Part shown: positions 7,442 through 12,538 of the stretch, piece by piece
How the letters are laid out: each line of letters begins with the position of its first letter
Numbering within the stretch: the stretch's first letter is position 1
Source: Lachnospiraceae bacterium
Lineage (GTDB): Bacteria > Bacillota > Clostridia > Lachnospirales > Lachnospiraceae
DNA length: 12,538 bases
Direction of reading: 5' to 3'
NCBI GenBank assembly: GCA_009774235.1
Contig: VSNJ01000122.1
Span: forward strand, 1 to 12,538
Notes under the pieces: model-generated
Told to the model about the DNA's origin: nothing
Seen by the model: the letters and a program-made list of their open reading frames with translations, nothing else
Database searches by the model: none
Program-made: the position numbers and the translations under genes

Positions 7442-7477
7442 AACCACCTCTTTGCTAATAATACCATAATGGTGGTT
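7442..7477 (-). promoter_or_regulatory. SD-sequestering stem before panG
   Basis: In the minus-strand RNA, AACCACC (7477-7471) is perfectly complementary to GGTGGTT (7448-7442), the second arm containing most of the panG ribosome binding site. The 22-base loop holds a near-palindrome, ACCATTATGGT. If this stem forms, it would hide the site and reduce translation from the TTG start. Confidence 0.45.
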
Positions 7478-7486
7478 TTCTATCAT

Positions 7487-7518
7487 CTGATGCAGTTCCG
7501 CCTGCGGATACCACTCAG
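7487..7518 (-). ncRNA. Candidate pan-motif leader hairpin
   Basis: Read on the minus strand, the RNA folds as CTGA/TCAG, then GTGGT/ACTGC with two G-U wobbles, then TCCG/CGGA capped by a four-base CAGG loop. One A is bulged on the left strand (after GTGGT) and one A on the right strand (before TCAG). A hairpin with two conserved bulged adenosines upstream of pantothenate genes is how I recall the published pan RNA motif. Its place, in the leader of a panG-panB-panC-panD operon and directly after a candidate promoter, fits. The identification is by structure and context, not by alignment. Confidence 0.5.
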
Positions 7519-7530
7519 CAACTATGTTAG

Positions 7531-7559
7531 ATAATATCACAAGAGGGCAGATTTGTACA
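7531..7559 (-). promoter_or_regulatory. Candidate pantothenate operon promoter
   Basis: On the minus strand TGTACA (7554-7559) and TATTAT (7531-7536) are 17 bases apart. Transcription would begin near 7524, just before the candidate pan hairpin. The -35 is weak. There is no clear terminator after the upstream GGDEF gene, so part of the transcription may come from there. Confidence 0.4.
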
Positions 7560-7607
7560 GTTTTTTTTCATATAGAAACCATTATACAAAATATTTTTAA
7601 GCCCTTT

Positions 7608-9380
7608 TTATATAACCACAACCTTGTTCTTGCCCGTCTTTTTAGCCTTGTACAAAGCTGTGTCTACACGTGTACACAAAGTATCAAGGCTGTCTTCTTC
7701 TCTTGCCTGTGTCACACCAATACTTATTGTCTGAGGCCTTATTTCTGGAAAGTTTGTATTTGCAAAACACTGGCGTATAAGGTCGGCAATAAGTGCAGCA
7801 GCTGAAATATCTGTATTATTAAGAAGCAGCATAAACTCTTCCCCACCCCATCTTCCAGCGGAAAACTTATCTGCATATCCAGCCTGTTCATTGTGAAGCA
7901 GGTTAGCCAATGCAATAATTACAGAGTCCCCTTCCTGGTGGCCATATGTATCATTTACCTGTTTAAAATTATCTATATCAAACATAGCTATAGAGAACTT
8001 CTCACTTTTAATATGTGAAAGCTTATTCTCAATCTGTGTCTGGATTTCTTTACGGTTATAAAGTCCCGTTAAACCATCAATTATCGCTGCTGTCTTAAGC
8101 TTGTCATTCGCATATTCAAGTTTTTTATTAATTTCTTCTAACTCTAATGATGTAACACTTATAAATGTGGCAAGACGTGATACTAAAGGTATTCTTGACA
8201 ATTCTTTTTCACCTGTCTGGATAAATGGTAATGTTTTGCTGTCTTTATTACCTTCTCTCATACCTGCTATAACAAGAGTTACATTATGTTGGTTTAAATT
8301 ACCCTTTGTACGCAGAAATTCACCATGGGAAAAAAAGCCTGATGAAGGTGATATATCTTTAAATGGATATATCTCATATGTAGGCTCTTTAGAAGTCCAG
8401 AAAGTACGTCTAGCTGCACATGAAAAAATATGTAATAAATCAGGCTGGAAATTATAAATCTTTTTACTGTCTTCTTTTATGCTTTCAATAATTGTCCCTG
8501 GGTCACCATATGATATACGTACAACAGAGCCAATATCCATATCAGATGTCATTGTAATAGACCCATCAGCATTGCTTGCTACAGGAGTACGCAGTATAGT
8601 TGTATCATTGTGCTCATAAAATAATGGAAATTCCAGAGTATTATAAAAGAAATTCTCGTCATTTTTTATATTAAGGTATTTATGGTAAACATCATATGCA
8701 CGTATGCCATCAAGTTCTTGTAAAATGCAGCCATCTGATTTTGTAACATGGAACTTCCTTCCAAGCGGCTTCCATCCAGTTACATTTATGGAATCAACAT
8801 AAAAATCATCACCACCATAGAATATAATAACTATAGACCTTCCAGAATATTCCCCTCCTTTAGAAAATACGCATGATAAATCACTTGTTATATCATCACT
8901 GCATGCAACACCTCCAAAAATCTGTATATCCTGTCTGATATCTTTCAAGCCGTCACAAAAACGCGTAGATGAATTTTCAGGAATTGTACAAAATATCTCT
9001 ATCGCTTTTACCCAGGACCAAGTCCTTGTTTCTTCTACAATACTGGCAGTTATATTATCTATGGAATCTTTGGTTAAATCATACTGGCTAATACTGAACT
9101 GTGTTGACTCAAATTCAAAAACTGTACATACTACTGTTATAACTGACGAAAGCTGGCAGTCAATTATATTTCCACTTGTAGAACATCCCATATACAATGT
9201 CCCAGGAAATATCCGTTTTATAACACTACACACTGCATCTAGTGTATCTGTTTCTAATACCTCAGAATAAACCTGGAACATCATTTTAAATATATTATTA
9301 GAATTACACCAAGTTTTAAATTCTTCAAGCTTATTATTAAATATTTCTGCATCAGTATATTCAAGCTTAAATTGTTTCAT
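7608..9380 (-). CDS. FIST-domain diguanylate cyclase (GGDEF)
   Basis: This 590-residue cytoplasmic protein joins a FIST sensory region to a GGDEF domain, and so probably makes the second messenger c-di-GMP in response to a small ligand. FIST domains are proposed ligand binders of unsettled specificity. The FIST N part spans about 35-220 (GTLYMGCSTSGNI, FGGVACSDD) and FIST C about 225-400 (with GFFSHGEF at 348-355). A short helical linker at about 410-430 leads to GGDEF at 434-588. Catalytic features are intact: DGLTGLYNR, FDIDNFKQVNDTYGH (metal D468) and GGEEF at 512-516. The allosteric RxxD site expected at 503-506 reads ADKF, so product inhibition through that site is unlikely. No membrane segment or signal peptide is seen. 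The start has GGAGG seven bases upstream, and a good promoter lies at 9496-9524 with a 100-base leader. Confidence 0.93.
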   Translation of the reverse strand: MKQFKLEYTDAEIFNNKLEEFKTWCNSNNIFKMMFQVYSEVLETDTLDAVCSVIKRIFPGTLYMGCSTSGNIIDCQLSSVITVVCTVFEFESTQFSISQYDLTKDSIDNITASIVEETRTWSWVKAIEIFCTIPENSSTRFCDGLKDIRQDIQIFGGVACSDDITSDLSCVFSKGGEYSGRSIVIIFYGGDDFYVDSINVTGWKPLGRKFHVTKSDGCILQELDGIRAYDVYHKYLNIKNDENFFYNTLEFPLFYEHNDTTILRTPVASNADGSITMTSDMDIGSVVRISYGDPGTIIESIKEDSKKIYNFQPDLLHIFSCAARRTFWTSKEPTYEIYPFKDISPSSGFFSHGEFLRTKGNLNQHNVTLVIAGMREGNKDSKTLPFIQTGEKELSRIPLVSRLATFISVTSLELEEINKKLEYANDKLKTAAIIDGLTGLYNRKEIQTQIENKLSHIKSEKFSIAMFDIDNFKQVNDTYGHQEGDSVIIALANLLHNEQAGYADKFSAGRWGGEEFMLLLNNTDISAAALIADLIRQCFANTNFPEIRPQTISIGVTQAREEDSLDTLCTRVDTALYKAKKTGKNKVVVI

Positions 9381-9385
9381 AAATC

Positions 9386-9403
9386 AGCCTCCATGCTGCG
9401 GCT
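9386..9403 (-). promoter_or_regulatory. Small stem over the FIST-GGDEF ribosome site
   Basis: In the minus-strand RNA, AGCC (9403-9400) can pair with GGCT (9389-9386), which overlaps the GGAGG ribosome binding site. The stem has only four pairs, so it may matter only together with the larger upstream hairpin. Confidence 0.25.
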
Positions 9404-9421
9404 TGTTTTTAGAATATCTAA

Positions 9422-9457
9422 TAGCAAAACCTGTGCGCAGTCCAGGCTTTTTAGCTA
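9422..9457 (-). promoter_or_regulatory. Leader hairpin of FIST-GGDEF gene
   Basis: The minus-strand leader forms TAGC, AAAA and CCTG pairing with CAGG, TTTT and GCTA, twelve pairs with a single-T bulge and an AG bulge, around a 9-base loop containing GCGCA. It lies inside the leader defined by the promoter at 9496-9524. Its role is unknown; I could not fit it to a c-di-GMP riboswitch. Confidence 0.4.
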
Positions 9458-9495
9458 AATCTATCTATGGAATAAATAACATAACCCAATTTTAT

Positions 9496-9524
9496 ATTAT
9501 AACTTTTAAAAGCTGTATTTGCAA
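9496..9524 (-). promoter_or_regulatory. FIST-GGDEF promoter
   Basis: On the minus strand TTGCAA (9519-9524) and a perfect TATAAT (9496-9501) are 17 bases apart. The -35 ends only six bases from the edge of the large palindrome at 9530. Confidence 0.7.
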
Positions 9525-9529
9525 CTAAT

Positions 9530-9797
9530 TTTTTTTGGGTTTCCCATTTTTTAGTACACAATTTATGTGGCTCTGGCAATTCCAAAATTTTACCTCAGGC
9601 AGCCGCTTCCGCTTGGATGGGATGCGCAGTGGTGCATAAAGCCCCAAATGCTTAATAGAAACAAAAGTTTCTATTAAGCATTGAGAACAGGGCTTAAGCA
9701 CCAGCGCCCCCAAACAGCTGCCTTTTGGTAAAACATTTGGAACTTGCCAGAGCAATATAGTCTTTGTGTAATTTAAAAAATGGGAAAACCAAAAAAA
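9530..9797. repeat. Large imperfect palindrome (foldback/MITE-like)
   Basis: The whole 268 bases fold back on themselves. Outer arms: T-run, GG, TTT, CCCA, T-run (9530-9552) pair with the A-run, TGGG, AAA, CC, A-run (9775-9797). Then TACACAA (9555-9561) with 9764-9770, GCTCTGGCAA (9570-9579) with 9744-9753, TTCCAAA (9580-9586) with 9736-9742, TTTTACC (9588-9594) with 9727-9733, GGCAGC (9598-9603) with 9717-9722, GGTGC (9631-9635) with 9698-9702, GCCC (9641-9644) with 9690-9693. The centre is a perfect 16-bp stem (9647-9662 with 9667-9682) and an AAAA loop. No transposase and no clear target-site duplication are seen. It may be a non-autonomous mobile element or a long structured RNA. Confidence 0.75.
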
Positions 9798-9806
9798 CAG
9801 ATAATC

Positions 9807-9834
9807 TTTACTTTTTTAAATTTTCTGTTAAAAT
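9807..9834 (+). promoter_or_regulatory. Candidate acyltransferase promoter
   Basis: TTTACT (9807-9812) and TAAAAT (9829-9834) are 16 bases apart, ten bases beyond the right edge of the large palindrome and about 30 bases before the acyltransferase start. The match is moderate. Confidence 0.4.
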
Positions 9835-9866
9835 CTTAGATAGTAATTTTTTAAGAGGGAGAAAAA

Positions 9867-10883
9867 ATGAAAAAATATATTAGTATATTAAATGTAACTG
9901 CATGTGCAGCAGTTGTCCTTATACATACCGATGAAGCTTTTTGGACTTTTAGTTATGCGCCTTACTGGCTTTTTGCCAATTTCTTGCATTGTTTATTACT
10001 TTTTTGTGTTCCTGTTTTCTTTATGATATCTGGATGCAATCTGGTTAATTATAGAAACAAATACAGCACAAAAGAATTTGCAAAAAAAAGATTTACTAAA
10101 ACATTTATACCTTTTATAGGATGGTCTTTTATTTCTTTAATTGCTACAGCTATAATAAAAACTGATAACTCATATGAACTATCAGTTTCTTCTGTTATAT
10201 CTGGAATATTTAATTGTAAATATATTAATATTTACTGGTTTTTTATTGCATTATTTTCTGTATACTTATGTATTCCGGTTATATCATTAATTCCAGAAAA
10301 CAAACGCCAAAAAGTTTTTCTATATATGTTAAGTATGTGGCTCTTGTTTAATATCCTTTTGCCTGGTATCACTAAATACACATTTATAGAATGGAATAGC
10401 AATATGAAATTTCCAATGGTAACAGATTATATGTTTTATATAATTGCAGGCTATTATATTGATAATTACACTATTAAAAGGCATTACCGTTACATAATCT
10501 ATATATTGGGCACTGCAGGACTTGCCGCTAATATTATATTAACCTATAGTTATTCATATAAATCTGCTGCTGTTTCTGCACCAGTTGGTGATTATTTATC
10601 TGTAACAACTTTAATTTATTCTATTGCAATATTTACAGCATTTAAATATATGCCAGAAAAAGCAACAAGTTTATTATATAAATTATGTACACCTGTAAAC
10701 AACCTTACTTTTGGTATATATCTATCACATATTTATTTCTGGATACTTATTAAACACAGTGGCTTTTTTAATATTTTTAACCCTGTTGTAATAATTGCTG
10801 GTGCAATAGTTACATTTATTGCCGCAATAATTTTAACTGTTATTATGAAAAAGATACCTTATATTAAAATTCTTGTACCATAA
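9867..10883 (+). CDS. Acyltransferase-3 family membrane protein
   Basis: This 338-residue, very hydrophobic protein has about ten predicted membrane helices and matches the acyltransferase-3 family, whose members move acyl groups onto cell-surface sugars, peptidoglycan or lipids. Family marks are the first helix with the conserved H20 (AAVVLIHTDEAFW), FFMISGCNL (51-59), a basic stretch followed by FIPFIGWSF, YWFFIALFSVYLCIP (123-137) and a late FGIYLSHIYF. The arginine usually found near the start of the first helix appears to be replaced, since the sequence reads SILNVTA. The ATG has a GAGGGAG site upstream. The gene stands alone, is more AT-rich than its neighbours and sits next to the large palindrome, which hints at accessory origin. 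The acceptor substrate is not predictable. Confidence 0.8.
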   Translation: MKKYISILNVTACAAVVLIHTDEAFWTFSYAPYWLFANFLHCLLLFCVPVFFMISGCNLVNYRNKYSTKEFAKKRFTKTFIPFIGWSFISLIATAIIKTDNSYELSVSSVISGIFNCKYINIYWFFIALFSVYLCIPVISLIPENKRQKVFLYMLSMWLLFNILLPGITKYTFIEWNSNMKFPMVTDYMFYIIAGYYIDNYTIKRHYRYIIYILGTAGLAANIILTYSYSYKSAAVSAPVGDYLSVTTLIYSIAIFTAFKYMPEKATSLLYKLCTPVNNLTFGIYLSHIYFWILIKHSGFFNIFNPVVIIAGAIVTFIAAIILTVIMKKIPYIKILVP

Positions 10884-10988
10884 TTACTATTGGAACATCA
10901 TTATATGTAAATTATATTACTCTTGCGTTACATTTTACCAGCATATAGATATCGCTAAAAATTATTTTACAATATGTTTACACTTTAT

Positions 10989-11081
10989 TCACAGCTTACA
11001 CATTTGTAATTCACAAACTCCCAATATAATATACTTATCAAATGGAACAAAAACATTTGATAAGTGCTTAAATTTTTTCAT
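10989..11081 (-). CDS. Possible 30-residue peptide
   Basis: A short frame begins ATG at 11081-11079 and ends TGA at 10991-10989. The peptide starts MKKFKHLSNVFVPFDKY, continues with a hydrophobic IILG stretch, and ends CELQMCKL with two cysteines. Support is the ribosome binding site AAAGGAG placed five bases before the ATG. Against it are the lack of a clear promoter, the lack of known homologues that I recognise, and a 12-bp inverted repeat inside the frame. It lies downstream of rpsR, past its terminator. It may be a genuine small protein or chance. Confidence 0.25.
   Translation of the reverse strand: MKKFKHLSNVFVPFDKYIILGVCELQMCKL
11033..11065. repeat. 12-bp inverted repeat
   Basis: ACTTATCAAATG (11033-11044) pairs perfectly with CATTTGATAAGT (11054-11065) around a 9-base loop. 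On the + strand a T-run follows after about five more bases, so it may be a first, weaker terminator for the acyltransferase gene. Confidence 0.5.
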
Positions 11082-11093
11082 ACCTTCTCCTTT

Positions 11094-11123
11094 AAGAAAC
11101 GCTTCTCCAGGCGTTTCTTTTTT
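11094..11123 (+). terminator. Terminator downstream of acyltransferase
   Basis: AAGAAACGC (11094-11102) pairs perfectly with GCGTTTCTT (11111-11119) around an 8-base loop and is followed by a T-run to 11123, a classic intrinsic terminator on the + strand. It stands 210 bases after the acyltransferase stop; that gap otherwise holds only the inverted repeat and the possible small peptide on the other strand. Confidence 0.85.
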
Positions 11124-11135
11124 GTTATAATAAAT

Positions 11136-11188
11136 TCTAAATAAAATAACCAGCTATCACATATTAAATATGGAATAACTGGTTATTT
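11136..11188 (-). terminator. Terminator of rpsF-ssb-rpsR
   Basis: AAATAACCAG (11144-11153) pairs perfectly with CTGGTTATTT (11179-11188). Inside it the stem continues through TAT/ATA and ATATT/AATAT with symmetric internal loops. The minus strand runs into TTATTTTATTT, giving an intrinsic terminator 34 bases after the rpsR stop. Confidence 0.75.
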
Positions 11189-11221
11189 ATATCTTTGCCA
11201 GAAACTTTATGGCACCTGGGA

Positions 11222-11482
11222 TTAATCAGTTGTATAAGGCATAATTGCTATATGGCGTGCACGTTTAACAGCAACTGTTAATGCTCTCTGGTGCTTTGCA
11301 CAATTTCCTGTAATCCTTCTAGGAAGAATTTTGCCTCTTTCTGATACATATCTTTTTAATTTATTTACATCTTTATAATCAATTACATCATGCTCTTTAT
11401 CCGCACAGAAAGCACATACTTTCTTCCTTCTGCGGGCAGGCCTTCTTCTTGCGCCTTCTTTGTCGCCCTTATTGTAAGCCAT
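11222..11482 (-). CDS. rpsR: 30S ribosomal protein bS18
   Basis: This 86-residue basic protein is bS18, which binds with bS6 to the central domain of 16S rRNA on the platform of the small subunit. The family block YKDVNKLKRYVSERGKILPR (36-55) and ITGNCAKHQRALTVAVKRAR (57-76) are unmistakable. It is a zinc-ligand (C+) type: C23 and C26 in VCAFC, with C61 and H64 in NCAKH as the likely remaining ligands. The N terminus is rich in Arg and Lys. The start has an AAGGAGG site seven bases upstream. It is the last gene of the conserved rpsF-ssb-rpsR operon, 30 bases after ssb, and is followed by a terminator. Confidence 0.98.
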   Translation of the reverse strand: MAYNKGDKEGARRRPARRRKKVCAFCADKEHDVIDYKDVNKLKRYVSERGKILPRRITGNCAKHQRALTVAVKRARHIAIMPYTTD

Positions 11483-11512
11483 GTCATAACCTCCTTAAAT
11501 TATTACTGGTAA

Positions 11513-11974
11513 TTAACACTTAAATGGTAATTCCTCTTCTATTGCATCAGGAATATTCATAAAACCATCACCTGCTGCCTGTGAAGGCTCAGGCCTTGAT
11601 GGCGCTGCTGCCTGCTGGTATCCGCCTGCTGGCATTGCGGCAGCAGATGCTGCCTTGCTTTCAACAAATTCCTGTTCTTCTACAACAACATCTGTTGTAT
11701 ATACTTTCTGGCCGTCCTTGTTAGTATAACTGCCTGTCTGTATACGGCCTGTCACTGCAATCTTTATACCCTGGTGAAAATAGTTTTGTGCAAATTCTGC
11801 ACCTTTGCCAAATACAACACAGTTTATAAAATCTGCGGTCTGGTCATCACCTTGGCGTTTAAACCTGCGGTCTACAGCAAGCGTATATCTTGCTACCGCT
11901 GTCTGGGTTTCCCCTGAAGAGTAACGTATATCAGGGTCACGTGTCAGACGTCCTACTAAAATAACTTTATTCAT
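11513..11974 (-). CDS. ssb: Single-stranded DNA-binding protein
   Basis: This 153-residue protein coats single-stranded DNA during replication and repair and recruits partners through its tail. The OB-fold covers about residues 1-108 (MNKVILVGRLTRDPDIRY, FINCVVFGKGAEFAQNYFHQG, VTGRIQTGSYTNKDGQKVYTTDVV). A flexible linker rich in Ala, Gln, Gly and Pro (about 112-135) leads to the acidic tip EEELPFKC. The tip carries two residues, Lys and Cys, after the usual final Pro-Phe, which is a mild oddity. The start is placed at the ATG at 11972-11974 because it gives the family N terminus and has AAGGTG about eight bases upstream; a longer frame to 12016 would overlap rpsF and lacks family support. The gene lies 20 bases after rpsF. 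Confidence 0.97.
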   Translation of the reverse strand: MNKVILVGRLTRDPDIRYSSGETQTAVARYTLAVDRRFKRQGDDQTADFINCVVFGKGAEFAQNYFHQGIKIAVTGRIQTGSYTNKDGQKVYTTDVVVEEQEFVESKAASAAAMPAGGYQQAAAPSRPEPSQAAGDGFMNIPDAIEEELPFKC

Positions 11975-11994
11975 AAAGGAAACACCTTCCTCTC

Positions 11995-12282
11995 TTATGC
12001 TTCCTGTCTGACGCATAAATATCTGAGAACATTATCCATAATGCGTACAACCTGTTCAATTTTGCCTGGAACTTCTGGCTCTGCATCAAACTGGATAAAA
12101 TAGTAAAAGCCCTCTTTCATATGCTGGATTTCATAAGCAAGCCTTTTCTTGCCCCATTCCTCAACATTTGTAATACTGCCGCCGGCCTTTGTTACATAGT
12201 CCTTTGCCTTCTCGACAGTTGCCGCTCTTACTTCATCTTCAATTTTAGCATCGACAACTAACGCTAATTCATATTTGTTCAT
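11995..12282 (-). CDS. rpsF: 30S ribosomal protein bS6
   Basis: This 95-residue protein is bS6, the partner of bS18 on the 30S platform. The start MNKYELALVVDAKIEDE, the middle VEEWGKKRLAYEIQHMKEGFYYFIQFDAEP and the end VVRIMDNVLRYLCVR are typical. Length is normal for the family. The start is the ATG at 12280-12282, which follows an AAGGAGG site; the frame remains open upstream into the leader to 12342, but those codons lack a ribosome binding site and are not bS6-like. It is the first gene of rpsF-ssb-rpsR, with a promoter at 12417-12445 and a structured leader of about 130 bases. In other bacteria the bS6:bS18 complex represses this operon by binding its leader. Confidence 0.97.
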   Translation of the reverse strand: MNKYELALVVDAKIEDEVRAATVEKAKDYVTKAGGSITNVEEWGKKRLAYEIQHMKEGFYYFIQFDAEPEVPGKIEQVVRIMDNVLRYLCVRQEA

Positions 12283-12297
12283 AGCTGTCTGTACCTC

Positions 12298-12366
12298 CTT
12301 CTGGTCTCTGGCTCCTCCCATGGCTTCAGTTCTGTGTGACACCAGAACCCGTGTGTTTTATACACA
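12298..12366 (-). promoter_or_regulatory. Structured rpsF leader
   Basis: In the minus-strand RNA, TTCTGGT (12347-12341) can pair perfectly with ACCAGAA (12304-12298), ending right at the AAGGAGG site. The same 5' arm can instead form GTTCTG/CAGAAC (12348-12343 with 12334-12329). Upstream, TGTGT/ACACA (12366-12362 with 12356-12352) forms a small hairpin. Mutually exclusive stems next to the ribosome site fit autoregulation by bS6:bS18, but I do not see the conserved CCG of the published motif in the expected place. Confidence 0.4.
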
Positions 12367-12416
12367 ACATGTCCTAATAGGGAAGAACAAGGAAATTTAA
12401 CGTATCACAATCAAAT

Positions 12417-12445
12417 ACTTTAGCATATTTTAACATTTTATGCAA
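12417..12445 (-). promoter_or_regulatory. rpsF operon promoter
   Basis: On the minus strand TTGCAT (12440-12445) and TAAAGT (12417-12422) are 17 bases apart, with an extended TG one base before the -10. The transcript would start near 12410, giving a leader of about 130 bases. Confidence 0.65.
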
Positions 12446-12476
12446 GCTTTATTTTTATAAGCTTCAATTAGTCTTT

Positions 12477-12505
12477 TGGACATAATGCAAAAAAACTGTT
12501 ATAAT
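12477..12505 (+). promoter_or_regulatory. Outward promoter for gene beyond the window
   Basis: TGGACA (12477-12482) and a perfect TATAAT (12500-12505) are 17 bases apart on the + strand, divergent from the rpsF promoter. The window ends 33 bases later, before any start codon can be assigned. Confidence 0.65.
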
Positions 12506-12538
12506 CATATGGGAAAATATTCTGATATAAAGGCAGGG

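Noticed and set aside
7440..7540. A frame of 84 codons starting with GTG at 7540 on the minus strand, overlapping the start of panG.
   Set aside because: It lacks a ribosome binding site, its C-terminal half only shadows the panG gene in another frame, and its upstream half coincides with the leader hairpins.
9381..9495. A c-di-GMP riboswitch in front of the diguanylate cyclase, suggested by GCGCACAGG in the leader.
   Set aside because: The rest of the conserved GEMM sequence (the GGGACGCAAAGCC segment and the GNRA tetraloop-receptor arrangement) is not present in order.
9525..9755. A 76-codon minus-strand frame inside the large palindrome.
   Set aside because: It is created by the folded-back repeat, has no ribosome binding site and resembles no protein I know.
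10873..11130. An 85-codon + strand frame after the acyltransferase gene.
   Set aside because: It overlaps the end of the acyltransferase, has no ribosome binding site, runs through two hairpins including the terminator, and has a composition expected from AT-rich noncoding DNA.
12283..12342. An N-terminal extension of bS6 starting at an upstream GTG or ATG in the same frame.
   Set aside because: Those codons have no ribosome binding site, are not bS6-like, and contain the AAGGAGG site used by the true start.

Overview
The window looks like chromosome of a low-GC anaerobic Firmicute (Bacillota), most likely a Clostridia/Lachnospiraceae-type organism. The evidence is the AT-rich intergenic DNA, strong AGGAGG-type ribosome binding sites, sigma-A-like promoters, a MecA adaptor, a clostridial 2[4Fe-4S] ferredoxin, a DUF1858 redox protein, an iron-containing alcohol dehydrogenase and an rpsF-ssb-rpsR operon. 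The genus assignment is inference.

Layout. mecA (118-918, +) has its own promoter and converges on a small DUF1858 gene (1011-1217, -) across a shared terminator. A 56-residue ferredoxin gene (1410-1580, -) has a clear promoter and a long-stem terminator. Next comes an iron-dependent alcohol dehydrogenase (1807-3018, -). A pantothenate/CoA operon follows (7439 down to 3109, -), in transcription order panG-like DUF2520 gene, panB, panC, panD, coaBC. Upstream of it is a FIST-GGDEF diguanylate cyclase (7608-9380, -). A long imperfect palindrome of about 268 bp (9530-9797) sits between this gene's promoter and that of a divergent acyltransferase-3 membrane protein (9867-10883, +). The window ends with the rpsF-ssb-rpsR operon (12282 down to 11222, -) and a strong outward-facing + promoter for a gene beyond the edge.

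How the genes work together. PanB, the DUF2520 reductase (candidate PanG), PanD and PanC together would make pantothenate from ketoisovalerate and aspartate. CoaBC then carries phosphopantothenate to 4'-phosphopantetheine; only the pantothenate kinase and the last two CoA steps are elsewhere. The leader of this operon folds into a hairpin with one bulged A on each strand, which resembles the published pan RNA motif. A second stem follows that pairs with the ribosome binding site of the first gene, which has a forced TTG start.

The points most worth a second look are that pan leader and its first gene, the giant foldback element, the FIST-GGDEF protein with a degenerate inhibitory site and a structured leader, a possible 30-residue peptide gene at 10989-11081, and inverted repeats near the promoters of the alcohol dehydrogenase, DUF1858 and mecA genes.
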